This document shows, in pieces, positions 25,470 to 33,561 of a stretch of 64,000 nt of DNA. The notes beneath the pieces were generated by a model. The model was given only the letters and a program-made list of their open reading frames with translations. It was not told the DNA's origin and searched no databases. How positions within the stretch are numbered: position 1 is the stretch's first letter; every line of letters starts with the position of its first letter. A program made the position numbers and the translations under genes. This DNA comes from Ornithinimicrobium tianjinense. Its GTDB lineage: Bacteria; Actinomycetota; Actinomycetes; Actinomycetales; Dermatophilaceae. The stretch spans positions 1,177,773-1,241,772 of the forward strand of contig NZ_BMEM01000001.1 in NCBI RefSeq assembly GCF_014636495.1. The letters are read 5' to 3'.

Positions 25470-26735
25470 TCAGACCCACTTCATGTGCGACTTGATGTTG
25501 GCGACGTAGCGCTTGGTGTCGGGGAAGAGTCCGTGCTCGCGGACGCTGCCCAGGCCCTGGTAGTAGCCGCCCACCGCGTGCTCGAACCTGTCCGTCGAGC
25601 GCTGCAGGGCGCGCATGATGGCCACGCCTGCCTCCACGTTGTCCTTGGGGTCGAGCAGGTTGAGCTCGCGACCGACGAGCGCGCTGGCCCACCGGCCCGA
25701 GGAGGGGATGACCTGCATGGCGCCGATGGCGTTGGCCGGGGAGACGGCCCGGTGGTTCCAGCCCGACTCCTGGTAGGACAACGCCAGCATGAGCGTGGGG
25801 TCGACCCCGTGCCGCTTGCTCGCCGCGACGATGAGCTTCTTCATCTGGGCCTTGCTGGGGACGTCGACGGAGGCGAGGTACTCACGGTTGGCGGCCGCGG
25901 AGCGGGCGACGCCGTCGCTGTAGCGGTAGTGGAGGAAGGTGTCGTCTACCTTCTCGCCGGACTTGTAGTCGCCGATGTTGTGCTCGTCGTAGGGCTCGGT
26001 CCGCGGCGTGGTGGCCCGGGAGCCGCCGGGCAGGCGCAGCTTCTGGCCGGGGTAGATGTAGGACCCGGAGGAGATGCCGTTGGCCTTGGCGATGGCCGCG
26101 ACGCTGGTGCCGTGGCGGGCCGCGATGCCGGACAGGGTGTCGCCCGCCCGGACCGTGTATGTCGTGCCGGCGCCGCTCGTGCCGCCCGAGGAACGGCTCG
26201 CCTTGGACGTCGCCTTCGAGCTCCCCGTGGAGGCGGGCGGCTGCGAGCCGCCGGGCAGGGTGAGCCGCTGACCGGGGTAGATGAGGCGGGCGTCCTTGAT
26301 GCCGTTCGCGCGGGCGAGGGCGGACACGCTGGTGCCGTGGCGCAGGGCCAGGTCCGAGAGGGTGTCGCCGGCGCGCACGGTGATGGTGCGACCGGCCGAA
26401 CCCGATCTGCCGCGCGAGCCGGAGCCGGTCGAGGCGTCCCGGGACGTCGCCGTGGAGGGCGGGGCCACCGTGACGGAGCCGCCCTTGGTCCCCGGCATCC
26501 GCAGCACCTGGCCGGGCATGATCCAGCGCCCACCGTCCTTGAGGCGGTTGGCCTTGACCAGCGCCTGGGCGCTCACGCCGTGCTCGGCAGCGATGTCGTA
26601 GACGGTGTCGCCGGACCGCACCGTGTGCGAGTCGGCGCCCCGTGGGGACAGCAACGCGTTGACCTGCGCCGCAAGGGGCGCGTTCACCATCGTCGGCAGG
26701 TCGGCCGGCGGAAGGGCGGCGAAGAGAGGGCTCAC
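25470..26735 (-). CDS. LysM-repeat lytic transglycosylase
   Basis: Peptidoglycan-binding hydrolase of 421 residues. Three LysM domains lie at about 36-82, 117-161 and 190-235 (each TVRAGDTLS..A..HGTS...L..AN.I....IYPGQ.L.LPG), separated by Ser/Thr/Gly linkers. A C-terminal SLT domain (~300-421) carries the catalytic Glu in LALSYQESGW and the AIGAMQVIPSSG motif. The GTG at 26735 has a perfect AGGAGG 6 nt upstream. The N-terminus (MSPLFAALPPADLP) is not an obvious signal peptide, odd for a wall enzyme; non-classical export or a misjudged start are possible. It lies beside the PASTA kinase, which fits cell-wall remodelling. Confidence 0.88.
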   Translation of the reverse strand: MSPLFAALPPADLPTMVNAPLAAQVNALLSPRGADSHTVRSGDTVYDIAAEHGVSAQALVKANRLKDGGRWIMPGQVLRMPGTKGGSVTVAPPSTATSRDASTGSGSRGRSGSAGRTITVRAGDTLSDLALRHGTSVSALARANGIKDARLIYPGQRLTLPGGSQPPASTGSSKATSKASRSSGGTSGAGTTYTVRAGDTLSGIAARHGTSVAAIAKANGISSGSYIYPGQKLRLPGGSRATTPRTEPYDEHNIGDYKSGEKVDDTFLHYRYSDGVARSAAANREYLASVDVPSKAQMKKLIVAASKRHGVDPTLMLALSYQESGWNHRAVSPANAIGAMQVIPSSGRWASALVGRELNLLDPKDNVEAGVAIMRALQRSTDRFEHAVGGYYQGLGSVREHGLFPDTKRYVANIKSHMKWV

Positions 26736-26740
26736 AAGGA

Positions 26741-26752
26741 CCTCCTAGGAGG
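26741..26752. promoter_or_regulatory. 12-bp palindrome holding the transglycosylase ribosome binding site
   Basis: CCTCCTAGGAGG is a perfect palindrome. On the minus strand its AGGAGG half nearest the gene is the Shine-Dalgarno sequence of the LysM transglycosylase. Pairing of the two halves in the mRNA, or of two transcripts, could mask it. The role is inferred. Confidence 0.4.
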
Positions 26753-26913
26753 GACAGCTCGAACGTCCGGGCGCCGGGACGCGCGCCCGCACCTCGTGGC
26801 CGGATGTGACATGTGTGGTGCAGATAGACCTATGAGGCAGGAGGGACGTTACAGCCCCGAGGCAACTTCTGTCACCTGCGTGGCGTGTCGCATTGTGTGA
26901 TTGACTTGATGAT

Positions 26914-27276
26914 GTGCTAAGTGACACCGATGTAATTCCCGAAAACCAGTGGCTCGCCGTGCCGGACATCATGGAGCGGACGGGCGCGCGGCTGACCGAC
27001 GTGCGCCGTTGGCTGCACGACCGAGAGCTCATCGGTCAGCGGCGTGGACCCAACAACGCGGTGATGGTCCCGGCCACCTTCCTCGTGGAGGACGGGCCGC
27101 TCCCGTCACTCCGCGGCACGGTCTCGGTGCTGGCCGACAACGGCCTGACGGACGAGGAGATCATCGGGTGGCTGCATGCCGCCGACGACTCGCTCACCGG
27201 TGGGAGCGCGATCGAGTCGCTCCGCGCCGGTCAGAAGACCGAGGTGCGTCGCCGCGCGCAGGAGCAGGCCTTCTAG
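26914..27276 (+). CDS. Rv2175c-family DNA-binding protein
   Basis: A 120-residue cytoplasmic DNA-binding protein. The N-terminal ~60 residues form a winged-helix/MerR-like reader: WLAVPDIMERTGARLTDVRRW, then HDRELIGQRRGPNNAVMVP. A C-terminal helical part (GTVSVLADNGLTDEEIIGWLHAADDSL) follows. In M. tuberculosis, Rv2175c is a substrate of the neighbouring kinase PknL, and phosphorylation weakens its DNA binding; the same pair lies within 1.5 kb here. The start is GTG at 26914 with no convincing ribosome binding site. Its targets are unknown; the transglycosylase gene divergent from it is one candidate. Confidence 0.82.
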   Translation: MLSDTDVIPENQWLAVPDIMERTGARLTDVRRWLHDRELIGQRRGPNNAVMVPATFLVEDGPLPSLRGTVSVLADNGLTDEEIIGWLHAADDSLTGGSAIESLRAGQKTEVRRRAQEQAF

Positions 27277-27289
27277 CCGGCCAAGGGTC

Positions 27290-28381
27290 TCAGGTCTGCC
27301 GGTCGGTGCAGATGGCGACGAGGGCGTCCAGGGCCTCGCGCCCGGCGTCGGTCAGGGTCGGGGCCGCCGCGAGCGCTCTGCGCGCGCTCGCGGCACCGGC
27401 CTCGATCATGGCCTCGGTGGCGCCGAGCGCTCCCGAGCGGACCAGCACCTCTCGGCAGGCCCGCACCGTCTCGTCGTCGAGGTCGGGGTCGCCGAGGGCG
27501 GCGGAGATCAGCTCCGCCCCCTCCTCGTCGGCCAGCTCCAGGGCGTGGGCGACGAGGGCGGTGTGCTTGCCCTCACGGAGGTCGTCGCCGGCGGGCTTGC
27601 CCGTCTGCTCGGGGTCACCGAACACGCCCAGCACGTCGTCGCGCAGCTGGAAGGCCTCGCCGAGGTGGAGCCCGTAGGTCGTCAGGGCCGCGAGCGTCCC
27701 GGGGTCGGCGCCTGCCGCGCGGGCGCCGATCAGGAGGGGGTGAGACACGGAGTACTGCGCGCTCTTGTAGCGGATGACCGTGCGGCAGCGGTCGAGGCGC
27801 TCGGCATACCCGAGGTCTGCCCAGCCGCGGGCTCCCTCGAGGATGTCGAGGTACTGCCCGCCCATGAGCTGGGTGCGCATCCGGTCGAACTCCGGCCGGG
27901 CCCGCGCCAGGGCCTCGGGTGGCAGGCCGCTGGTGGTGAGCACCTCGTCGGTCCAGTTGAGGCAGAGGTCCCCGGCGAGGATGGCGGCGGCGTGGCCGAA
28001 CCGCTCGGGGTCGCCGTTCCAGCCTCGGTCCGCGTGCAGGGCGGCGAAGGTGCGGTGAGCGGTGGGGCGGCCTCGCCGTAGGTCGCTGTTGTCCATCACG
28101 TCGTCGTGGAGCAGCGCGGACGCCTGGAAGATCTCCATGGCGCTGCCGGCCCGGACCGCAGCGTCATCGTCAGGCCCGCCGCAGGCGCGCCACCCCCAGT
28201 AGAGGAAGGTGGCCCGCAGCCGTTTGCCTCCGGCGAGGAGCTCGGCGATGACGTCCACGAGGGGCGCGACCTCGTCGCCCAGCTCGGCGAGCACCTCGCG
28301 CTGCCGGGCCAGGTGCTCGTCCAGCGCTCGTTGGACCCTGGCGCGCAGGTCGACGCCGTCCAACGGGTGGGTAGGGGGCAC
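27290..28381 (-). CDS. Polyprenyl (geranylgeranyl-type) diphosphate synthase
   Basis: Trans-prenyltransferase that elongates isopentenyl diphosphate for carotenoid, menaquinone or other isoprenoid tails. It has 363 residues from the GTG at 28381, which has AGGAG 5 nt upstream; the frame is open for a further 82 codons without family similarity. The first Asp-rich motif is in LLHDDVMDNSDLRRGRPT and the second in FQLRDDVLGVFGDPEQTGKPAGDD, with KHTALV after it. GGKRLRATFLYWG is the substrate-binding start. M. tuberculosis idsA2 (Rv2173) holds the comparable position beside Rv2175c. Product length cannot be set from the motif alone. Confidence 0.9.
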   Translation of the reverse strand: MPPTHPLDGVDLRARVQRALDEHLARQREVLAELGDEVAPLVDVIAELLAGGKRLRATFLYWGWRACGGPDDDAAVRAGSAMEIFQASALLHDDVMDNSDLRRGRPTAHRTFAALHADRGWNGDPERFGHAAAILAGDLCLNWTDEVLTTSGLPPEALARARPEFDRMRTQLMGGQYLDILEGARGWADLGYAERLDRCRTVIRYKSAQYSVSHPLLIGARAAGADPGTLAALTTYGLHLGEAFQLRDDVLGVFGDPEQTGKPAGDDLREGKHTALVAHALELADEEGAELISAALGDPDLDDETVRACREVLVRSGALGATEAMIEAGAASARRALAAAPTLTDAGREALDALVAICTDRQT

Positions 28382-28608
28382 GGGCGCTCCTGGGGCAGCG
28401 GTCAGCAGGTCTGGGGGCAGACGGTCGGCCGTCTCGGTGAAGCCTATCCCGAGCCGGTCGCGCCCCGGCTCCCCGGTGCGGCCCGGCCCGGGCCATCCCC
28501 GCCATGGCCCGGACCGGTTCTCATCATGGCCGGACCGGCTCGGACGTCCTCCTCGTTGTCCACAGGGAGAGCTCGACGGGTTGAGCCTGTCGGTGCAGGC
28601 TCGTACAG

Positions 28609-28637
28609 TTGTCCGTATCGAACACAAGTTCGATAAA
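28609..28637 (+). promoter_or_regulatory. SOS promoter with a perfect LexA box
   Basis: The palindrome TCGAACACAAGTTCGA at 28618-28633 matches the actinobacterial LexA box TCGAAC-N4-GTTCGA exactly. It lies inside a promoter with -35 TTGTCC (28609-28614), a 17-nt spacer and -10 GATAAA (28632-28637). LexA bound here would block RNA polymerase. The start codon of the first gene is at 28656, after a GGAGGA ribosome binding site. Confidence 0.9.
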
Positions 28638-28655
28638 CGGACGGAGGACGGTCCC

Positions 28656-29033
28656 GTGAGCAGGCGGTACCAGGATCACGTAGAGGTCAGGCTCGGCGAC
28701 CCGGTGGAGCACCGGGTGCGGCTGGAGCCCGGCTGGCGACGCGGGGCCGGCCCGGTCCAGGAGGAGGTGCCGACGACCTTCCTGTGGAAGGGCCGCGTCC
28801 ACCTCGTCCGGGGTGTGCTCGCGCAGTGGACGCAGCGGCTGCCCTGGTGGCAGGAGCTGGGGTCCGGTGGGGGACCGGTCGGTGAGGACGGGGTGGAGCA
28901 CCCGCTCCCCGCCGCGCCACCCCTCGAGCACGAGGTCTGGCGGGTCGAGGCCACCGCCGGCCGGGCGCACGCCACCGGGGTCTACGACCTGGTCCGTGGC
29001 GAGCGCTGGCTCCTCGAGAAGGTCAGCGACTGA
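28656..29033 (+). CDS. DUF6504-like small protein, first gene of the SOS operon
   Basis: A 125-residue protein without a known catalytic motif. It is rich in strands and tryptophans (TTFLWKGRVHLVRGVLAQW, LPWWQELG, HEVWRVEA) and ends in GVYDLVRGERWLLEKVSD. This layout resembles DUF6504, a domain found alone or attached to ImuB-like Y-family proteins in actinobacteria; I rate that match as moderate. Start GTG with GGAGGA 8 nt upstream. It lies 19 nt after the LexA-controlled -10, so it is induced with the polymerases downstream. A role as accessory or clamp-contact factor is inference. Confidence 0.65.
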   Translation: MSRRYQDHVEVRLGDPVEHRVRLEPGWRRGAGPVQEEVPTTFLWKGRVHLVRGVLAQWTQRLPWWQELGSGGGPVGEDGVEHPLPAAPPLEHEVWRVEATAGRAHATGVYDLVRGERWLLEKVSD

Positions 29034-29095
29034 GGCCTCGGCAGAGGTCGATAAGGACACCCCAGCCCACCAGTGCACCAGAAGGGACAGACATC

Positions 29096-29545
29096 ATGAG
29101 CACCATCACCCAGGCCCCCGTAGCGGGACCCGGCGGACCGGTCAGCACAGTCCTCGACCTGCTCGAGCGCTCGCGCGGCGGGCTGCTGCTCGCGTGCCAC
29201 AGCAGCACCGCGCCGGAGCGCTACACCCAGGCGCACCTCGCCGCACTGCGCGCTGGAGCAGCGCTGCTCGCCGCCCGCAGCACCCCCAGCCGGCGCACCA
29301 GGCCGCGGAGCGTCTGGGAGGTGCTGCCCACGGTCGCGCCCGAGCTGACCGAGTGGGCGGTCTTCTTCGCCGAGTCAGGACGCCGACGGCTCTCCCTCGA
29401 GCGGGGGGCCATCTCGGTCACCGCCCGGGACGCCGACGACCTGGTGCGGGCGGGGGAGCGATTCCTGGAGCTGGTGCGGGCAGCGCTGCACCTGCCCTGC
29501 GGGACGCCCCTGCCCACCCAGCTCACCCCGGTGGGGCGCGGCTGA
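29096..29545 (+). CDS. SAV_6107-family HEPN domain protein
   Basis: An all-helical 149-residue protein of the SAV_6107-type HEPN group. Helices run from about residues 16-35, 40-63, 70-96 and 112-133. An R-x4-H pair (Arg42, His47 in ERYTQAH) has the spacing of the HEPN RNase motif, but it is not certain that it is the catalytic one. The ATG has AGAAGGGA 10 nt upstream. Proteins of this group sit beside dnaE2/dinB-type genes in many actinobacteria. Its place in a LexA-controlled operon suggests a damage-response role, which is not experimentally known to me. Confidence 0.75.
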   Translation: MSTITQAPVAGPGGPVSTVLDLLERSRGGLLLACHSSTAPERYTQAHLAALRAGAALLAARSTPSRRTRPRSVWEVLPTVAPELTEWAVFFAESGRRRLSLERGAISVTARDADDLVRAGERFLELVRAALHLPCGTPLPTQLTPVGRG

Positions 29546-29553
29546 GGTCAGTC

Positions 29554-32500
29554 ATGTCCGACGACTTCGTGCACCTGCACGTCGCCTCCAGCGCCTCGAT
29601 GCGCTACGGCGCCTGCCACCCGTCCGAGCTCGTGGAACGGGCGGCGTCGCTGGGGCAGTCCGCGCTGGCCCTCACCGACAGGGACGGTCTCTACGGTGCG
29701 GTCCGCTTCGTGCGGGCGTGCGCCGGCTCCGGGATCGCTCCGGTGCTGGGCGTCGACCTGGCTCTGGGCGGTAGGGACGGTGACCCGGGAGCGGTGCGGG
29801 TGGCGCTGACCGGTGACGCCGCCCTCGGCCGGCTGCCCCAGGAGGACGGGCGCGACCGACCGCACGCGCCCGGCTGGGGCGCCGGAGAGTCTGCCTGGGT
29901 GGCCGAGAGCACGGGAAGGAGCATCGGTACGTCGGCGTGGGGACCGGCCGGCGCGCCGCAGCGGCGGGGGCGCGTCCAGCCCGTCAAGGGCGGCACCCTC
30001 GTCGATGACCAGCGGCCGCGGGTCGTCGTGCTGGCCCGCGGGCAGGGTGCGGGGCTGGAGCCCGGGGTCGGCTGGGCGCGGCTGTGCCGGCTGGTGACCC
30101 AGACCCATCTCGCGGGGGAGCGCGGCAGTCCGCGGACCAGTCCTGCCCTCCTCGCCCGGGCGGCCACGCCCGTCGACGGCCGGGCACCCGTCGTCGTGCT
30201 CCTCGGGCCCGACTCCGACGTGGGTCGGGCGGTGCTGGCCCGCAGGCACGGTCACGCCCGCGCGCTGCTGAGAGCCTGGCAGGAGGCTCTCCCGGACGAC
30301 TCGCTGCGCGTCGAGCTGGTCTGCCACGGCGGTCCCGAGGGCACGCCGGCCAGCCTGGGCCACGCGGCCCGGATGTGGGCCCTGGCGCGCGAGTGCGGCG
30401 TCCCGGCAGTGCTCACCGCCGCGGTGCGTCATGCGGTGCCCGAGCAGGCCCGCGTCGTCGACGTGCTCGACGCCGCCCGGCGGATGGTCGCCCTCGACGA
30501 GCGCCACCTCGACCGGACCAGCACGGCCGGCCACCTCGCCGACACCCCGACCATGCACGCCGTCGCCCGACGCCTCGAGGAGGCGACCGGGAGCCCAGCC
30601 CGCGCGGCGGACCTCCTGGGCGACACCCTCGCGCTCGCCGGCCAGTGCCACCAGGACCTGCGCTCGGACCTGGGCATCGGTGCCGTCCACCTGCCGGAGC
30701 CGGAGATCCTCGGGGTCAGCGGCGTCGGGCAGGCCCATCGCGTCCTCACCGAGCGCTGCACCGCGGCGGTGGGCACCCGCTACCCGGGAGCGGGCACGGC
30801 CTACCTGGAGAAGGTCCGCAGCCGCCTGGACGAGGAGCTGGGGGTGATCGCCGGGCTGGGGTACCCCACCTACTTCCTCACCGTGGCTCAGGTCTGCGAC
30901 CTGATCCGGGACAACGGCGTACGGGTGGCGGCCCGCGGCTCCGGGGCCGGCAGCCTGGTGACCTACCTCCTCGGCATCAGCGGGGTCGACCCGATGGAGC
31001 ACGGGCTGCTCATGGAGCGGTTCTGCTCGCCGTTGCGCGCCCAGCTGCCCGACATCGACGTCGACGTGGAGTCAGCCCGACGCACCGAGATCTACGAGCG
31101 GATCCTCGAGCGGTTCGGTTCGGAGCGGGTGACCTGCGTGTCGATGGCCGAGACCTACCGGGTGCGGCACGCGGTCCGCGACGTCGCCGCCACGCTGGGT
31201 CTGCCACCTGGGGAGATCGACGTGATCGCCAAGGCGTTCCCGCACATCCGTGCACGCGACGCCCGCGCGGCCGTCCGCGACCTTCCCGAGCTGCGCCGAC
31301 AGGGTCTGGACGCACCCCGGATGCAGCTGCTCATGGAGCTGGTCGAGTCTCTCGACGGGCTGCCCAGGCACATCGCCATGCACCCGTGCGGTGTCATCCT
31401 GTCCAACACGGGCCTGCTCGACCGCACCCCGGTCGAGGCCAGCTGGCTGGGCTTCCCGATGAGCCAGTTCGACAAGGACGACGTCGAGGAGCTCGGCCTG
31501 CTCAAGCTCGACGTCCTCGGCATCCGCATGCAGTCGGCGATGGCCCACGCGGTCGAGGAGATCGAGCGGGTCGACGGGGTCAGGATCGACCTCGACGACC
31601 GCGACCAGGTGCCGCTCGACGACTCGGAAACCTTCGCGCTGATCCAGTCCACGCGGACGCTCGGCTGCTTCCAGATCGAGTCGCCGGGCCAGCGCGAGCT
31701 GGTAGGCAAGTTCGCCCCGGAGAACTTCACCGACATCATCATCGACATCTCCCTCTTCCGTCCTGGGCCGGTGAAGTCCGACATGATCCGGCCGTTCCTG
31801 CACGCCCGTCAGGGCTGGGGCGAGCCCGACCACCTCCACCGCAGCCTCGTGCCCTACCTCGAGGAGACCTGCGGGGTCGTCGTCTTCCACGAGCAGGTCC
31901 TGCAGATCGTCGCCGAGACCACCGGCGTCAGCCTCGCGCAGGCCGACGAGGTCCGCCGGGCGATGGGCACGCCACAGGGGCGTGACGAGGTCGAGGTGTG
32001 GTGGCGCCAGGCTGCGGCCGACCGCGGCTACCGGCCGACCGACGTCGAGCGCATCTGGGAGGTGCTGGCCGCCTTCGCCTCCTTCGGTTTCTGCAAGGCG
32101 CACGCAGCGGCGTTCGCGCTGCCCACCTACCAGTCGGCCTGGCTCAAGACCCACCACACGGCGGCCTTCCTCGCCGGGGTCCTCACCCACGACCCCGGGA
32201 TGTACCCCAAGCGGCTCATCCTCGACGAGGCCCGCACGATGGGCGTCCACGTTCTGGGGCTGGACGTCAACGCCTCTCGGGAGGTCTACCGCGTGGAACG
32301 CGTTCACCCCGCGCCCGGGGAGCCGCACGGGATCGTCGCCCCGCTGCCGGCGCGGCCGGGACTGCCCGCCGTCGACCGGGTCGACGAGGTGATGGCCGCC
32401 GTGGAGCGTCGCGCGGGGGAGTACGGCATCCGGCTGTCGCTGGCCGAGGTGCGCGGGATCAGCGACGACGAGGTGACCCGGATCGTGGCCGGACAGCCCT

Positions 32501-33561
32501 ACGCCTCGCTCGCCGACCTGTGGCAGCGGGCCCGGCCCAGCCGGCCGACGGCCGAACGTCTCGTGCTGGCCGGAGGCTTCGACAGCGTGCACCGGGTCGG
32601 ACGGAGCGGACGCGAGGTGCCCGACCGGGGCGGGCTGACCCGGCGCGACCTGCTCCTGCACGTCCGCGAGCTGGACCGGTGGAGCCGACACGCGGCGACC
32701 GGCGCGGGACGCAGCCGGGCTGGTCGTCGCCTGGTCCCCCCGGCGCTCGCGCCGGCAGGCCAGGAGCTCGGCGGAGAGGTGGCGGCCCGCACCCGGGAGC
32801 AGGCGGTGGGCAGACGCACGTGGCACACGCAGCACGCCACCCCGACCCAGCTCACCCTCCAGCTCGGTGACGAGCCGGCCCCGGTGACCGGGAGCGGACT
32901 GCCGGAGATGACCGAGCACGAGCAGCTCCAGGCCGAGCTGGAGGTGCTCGGCCTGGACGTCAGCCAGCACGTGGTGGAGGGCTTCGGTCCGATGCTCGCC
33001 GACCTGGGCGTCACCCGCTCGCGAGACCTGCTGTCCCGGCGCAACGGCTCCGAGGTCCTCATCGCGGGTGCCAAGGTCGCGACGCAGACACCGCCCGTCA
33101 GGTCAGGGCGCCGGGTGGTCTTCCTCACCCTGGACGACGGCAGCGGTCCGGCCGACGCGACCTTCTTCGAGGACGTGCAGGGACCGTTCGCCGCGACCGT
33201 CTTCCACTCCTGGCTGCTTCTTGTGCGTGGTGTGGTCCGGCGCACCGGGCCGCGGGGGCTGTCGGTCCGTGCGACCGGTGCCTGGGAGCTCGGCGGGTTG
33301 CTCCAGGCCTGGGAGCAGGGGGGTGCGCCGCAGGTGCGGGTCGAGATGCTGCGGGTCGAGGAGCAGTCCCGGGCGCTGCTCGAGGAGACCGCGGCACTGC
33401 AGCAGCCCGGTGCGGAGCAGTCCGGCCGCCGGGTCCTGGTGCACGCCTCGGGCTACCGGCAGTCTCCCTACGCCGACGTCCGCCCTGCGGGCGGGGACAC
33501 CCGGGCCGGCGTCCCCGGGAGCAAGCTGTGGCACGCCAGCCCCGGGAGCTCGGGATGGTGA
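29554..33561 (+). CDS. dnaE2: Error-prone DNA polymerase III alpha subunit (DnaE2-type)
   Basis: Replicative-type C-family polymerase used for damage-induced mutagenic synthesis. An N-terminal PHP domain starts HLHVASSASMRYGACHPSEL. The palm has the catalytic aspartates in LPDIDVDVE and a LLKLDVLGIR segment. The finger region carries TLGCFQIESPGQREL and FGFCKAHAAAFA. A helix-hairpin-helix region follows (ISDDEVTRIV), then a C-terminal OB fold (RVVFLTLDDGSGPADATFF). The length, 1335 residues, exceeds the ~1100 usual for DnaE2, mostly because of a long insertion after the first PHP strands (about residues 70-200). The operon context (LexA box, dinB overlap) favours DnaE2 over replicative DnaE1. 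Confidence 0.88.
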   Translation: MSDDFVHLHVASSASMRYGACHPSELVERAASLGQSALALTDRDGLYGAVRFVRACAGSGIAPVLGVDLALGGRDGDPGAVRVALTGDAALGRLPQEDGRDRPHAPGWGAGESAWVAESTGRSIGTSAWGPAGAPQRRGRVQPVKGGTLVDDQRPRVVVLARGQGAGLEPGVGWARLCRLVTQTHLAGERGSPRTSPALLARAATPVDGRAPVVVLLGPDSDVGRAVLARRHGHARALLRAWQEALPDDSLRVELVCHGGPEGTPASLGHAARMWALARECGVPAVLTAAVRHAVPEQARVVDVLDAARRMVALDERHLDRTSTAGHLADTPTMHAVARRLEEATGSPARAADLLGDTLALAGQCHQDLRSDLGIGAVHLPEPEILGVSGVGQAHRVLTERCTAAVGTRYPGAGTAYLEKVRSRLDEELGVIAGLGYPTYFLTVAQVCDLIRDNGVRVAARGSGAGSLVTYLLGISGVDPMEHGLLMERFCSPLRAQLPDIDVDVESARRTEIYERILERFGSERVTCVSMAETYRVRHAVRDVAATLGLPPGEIDVIAKAFPHIRARDARAAVRDLPELRRQGLDAPRMQLLMELVESLDGLPRHIAMHPCGVILSNTGLLDRTPVEASWLGFPMSQFDKDDVEELGLLKLDVLGIRMQSAMAHAVEEIERVDGVRIDLDDRDQVPLDDSETFALIQSTRTLGCFQIESPGQRELVGKFAPENFTDIIIDISLFRPGPVKSDMIRPFLHARQGWGEPDHLHRSLVPYLEETCGVVVFHEQVLQIVAETTGVSLAQADEVRRAMGTPQGRDEVEVWWRQAAADRGYRPTDVERIWEVLAAFASFGFCKAHAAAFALPTYQSAWLKTHHTAAFLAGVLTHDPGMYPKRLILDEARTMGVHVLGLDVNASREVYRVERVHPAPGEPHGIVAPLPARPGLPAVDRVDEVMAAVERRAGEYGIRLSLAEVRGISDDEVTRIVAGQPYASLADLWQRARPSRPTAERLVLAGGFDSVHRVGRSGREVPDRGGLTRRDLLLHVRELDRWSRHAATGAGRSRAGRRLVPPALAPAGQELGGEVAARTREQAVGRRTWHTQHATPTQLTLQLGDEPAPVTGSGLPEMTEHEQLQAELEVLGLDVSQHVVEGFGPMLADLGVTRSRDLLSRRNGSEVLIAGAKVATQTPPVRSGRRVVFLTLDDGSGPADATFFEDVQGPFAATVFHSWLLLVRGVVRRTGPRGLSVRATGAWELGGLLQAWEQGGAPQVRVEMLRVEEQSRALLEETAALQQPGAEQSGRRVLVHASGYRQSPYADVRPAGGDTRAGVPGSKLWHASPGSSGW

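Noticed and set aside
26753-26913. c-di-AMP (ydaO-type) riboswitch before the LysM transglycosylase
   Set aside because: Such switches precede wall hydrolase genes in actinobacteria, but the conserved ydaO sequence blocks are not recognisable here. Only a weak GTGACA/TGTCAC pair was seen.
28382-28655. N-terminal extension of the polyprenyl synthase or an extra gene in the divergent gap
   Set aside because: The frame is open but unlike the family, and the gap carries the LexA-controlled promoter; the GTG at 28381 has a good ribosome binding site.
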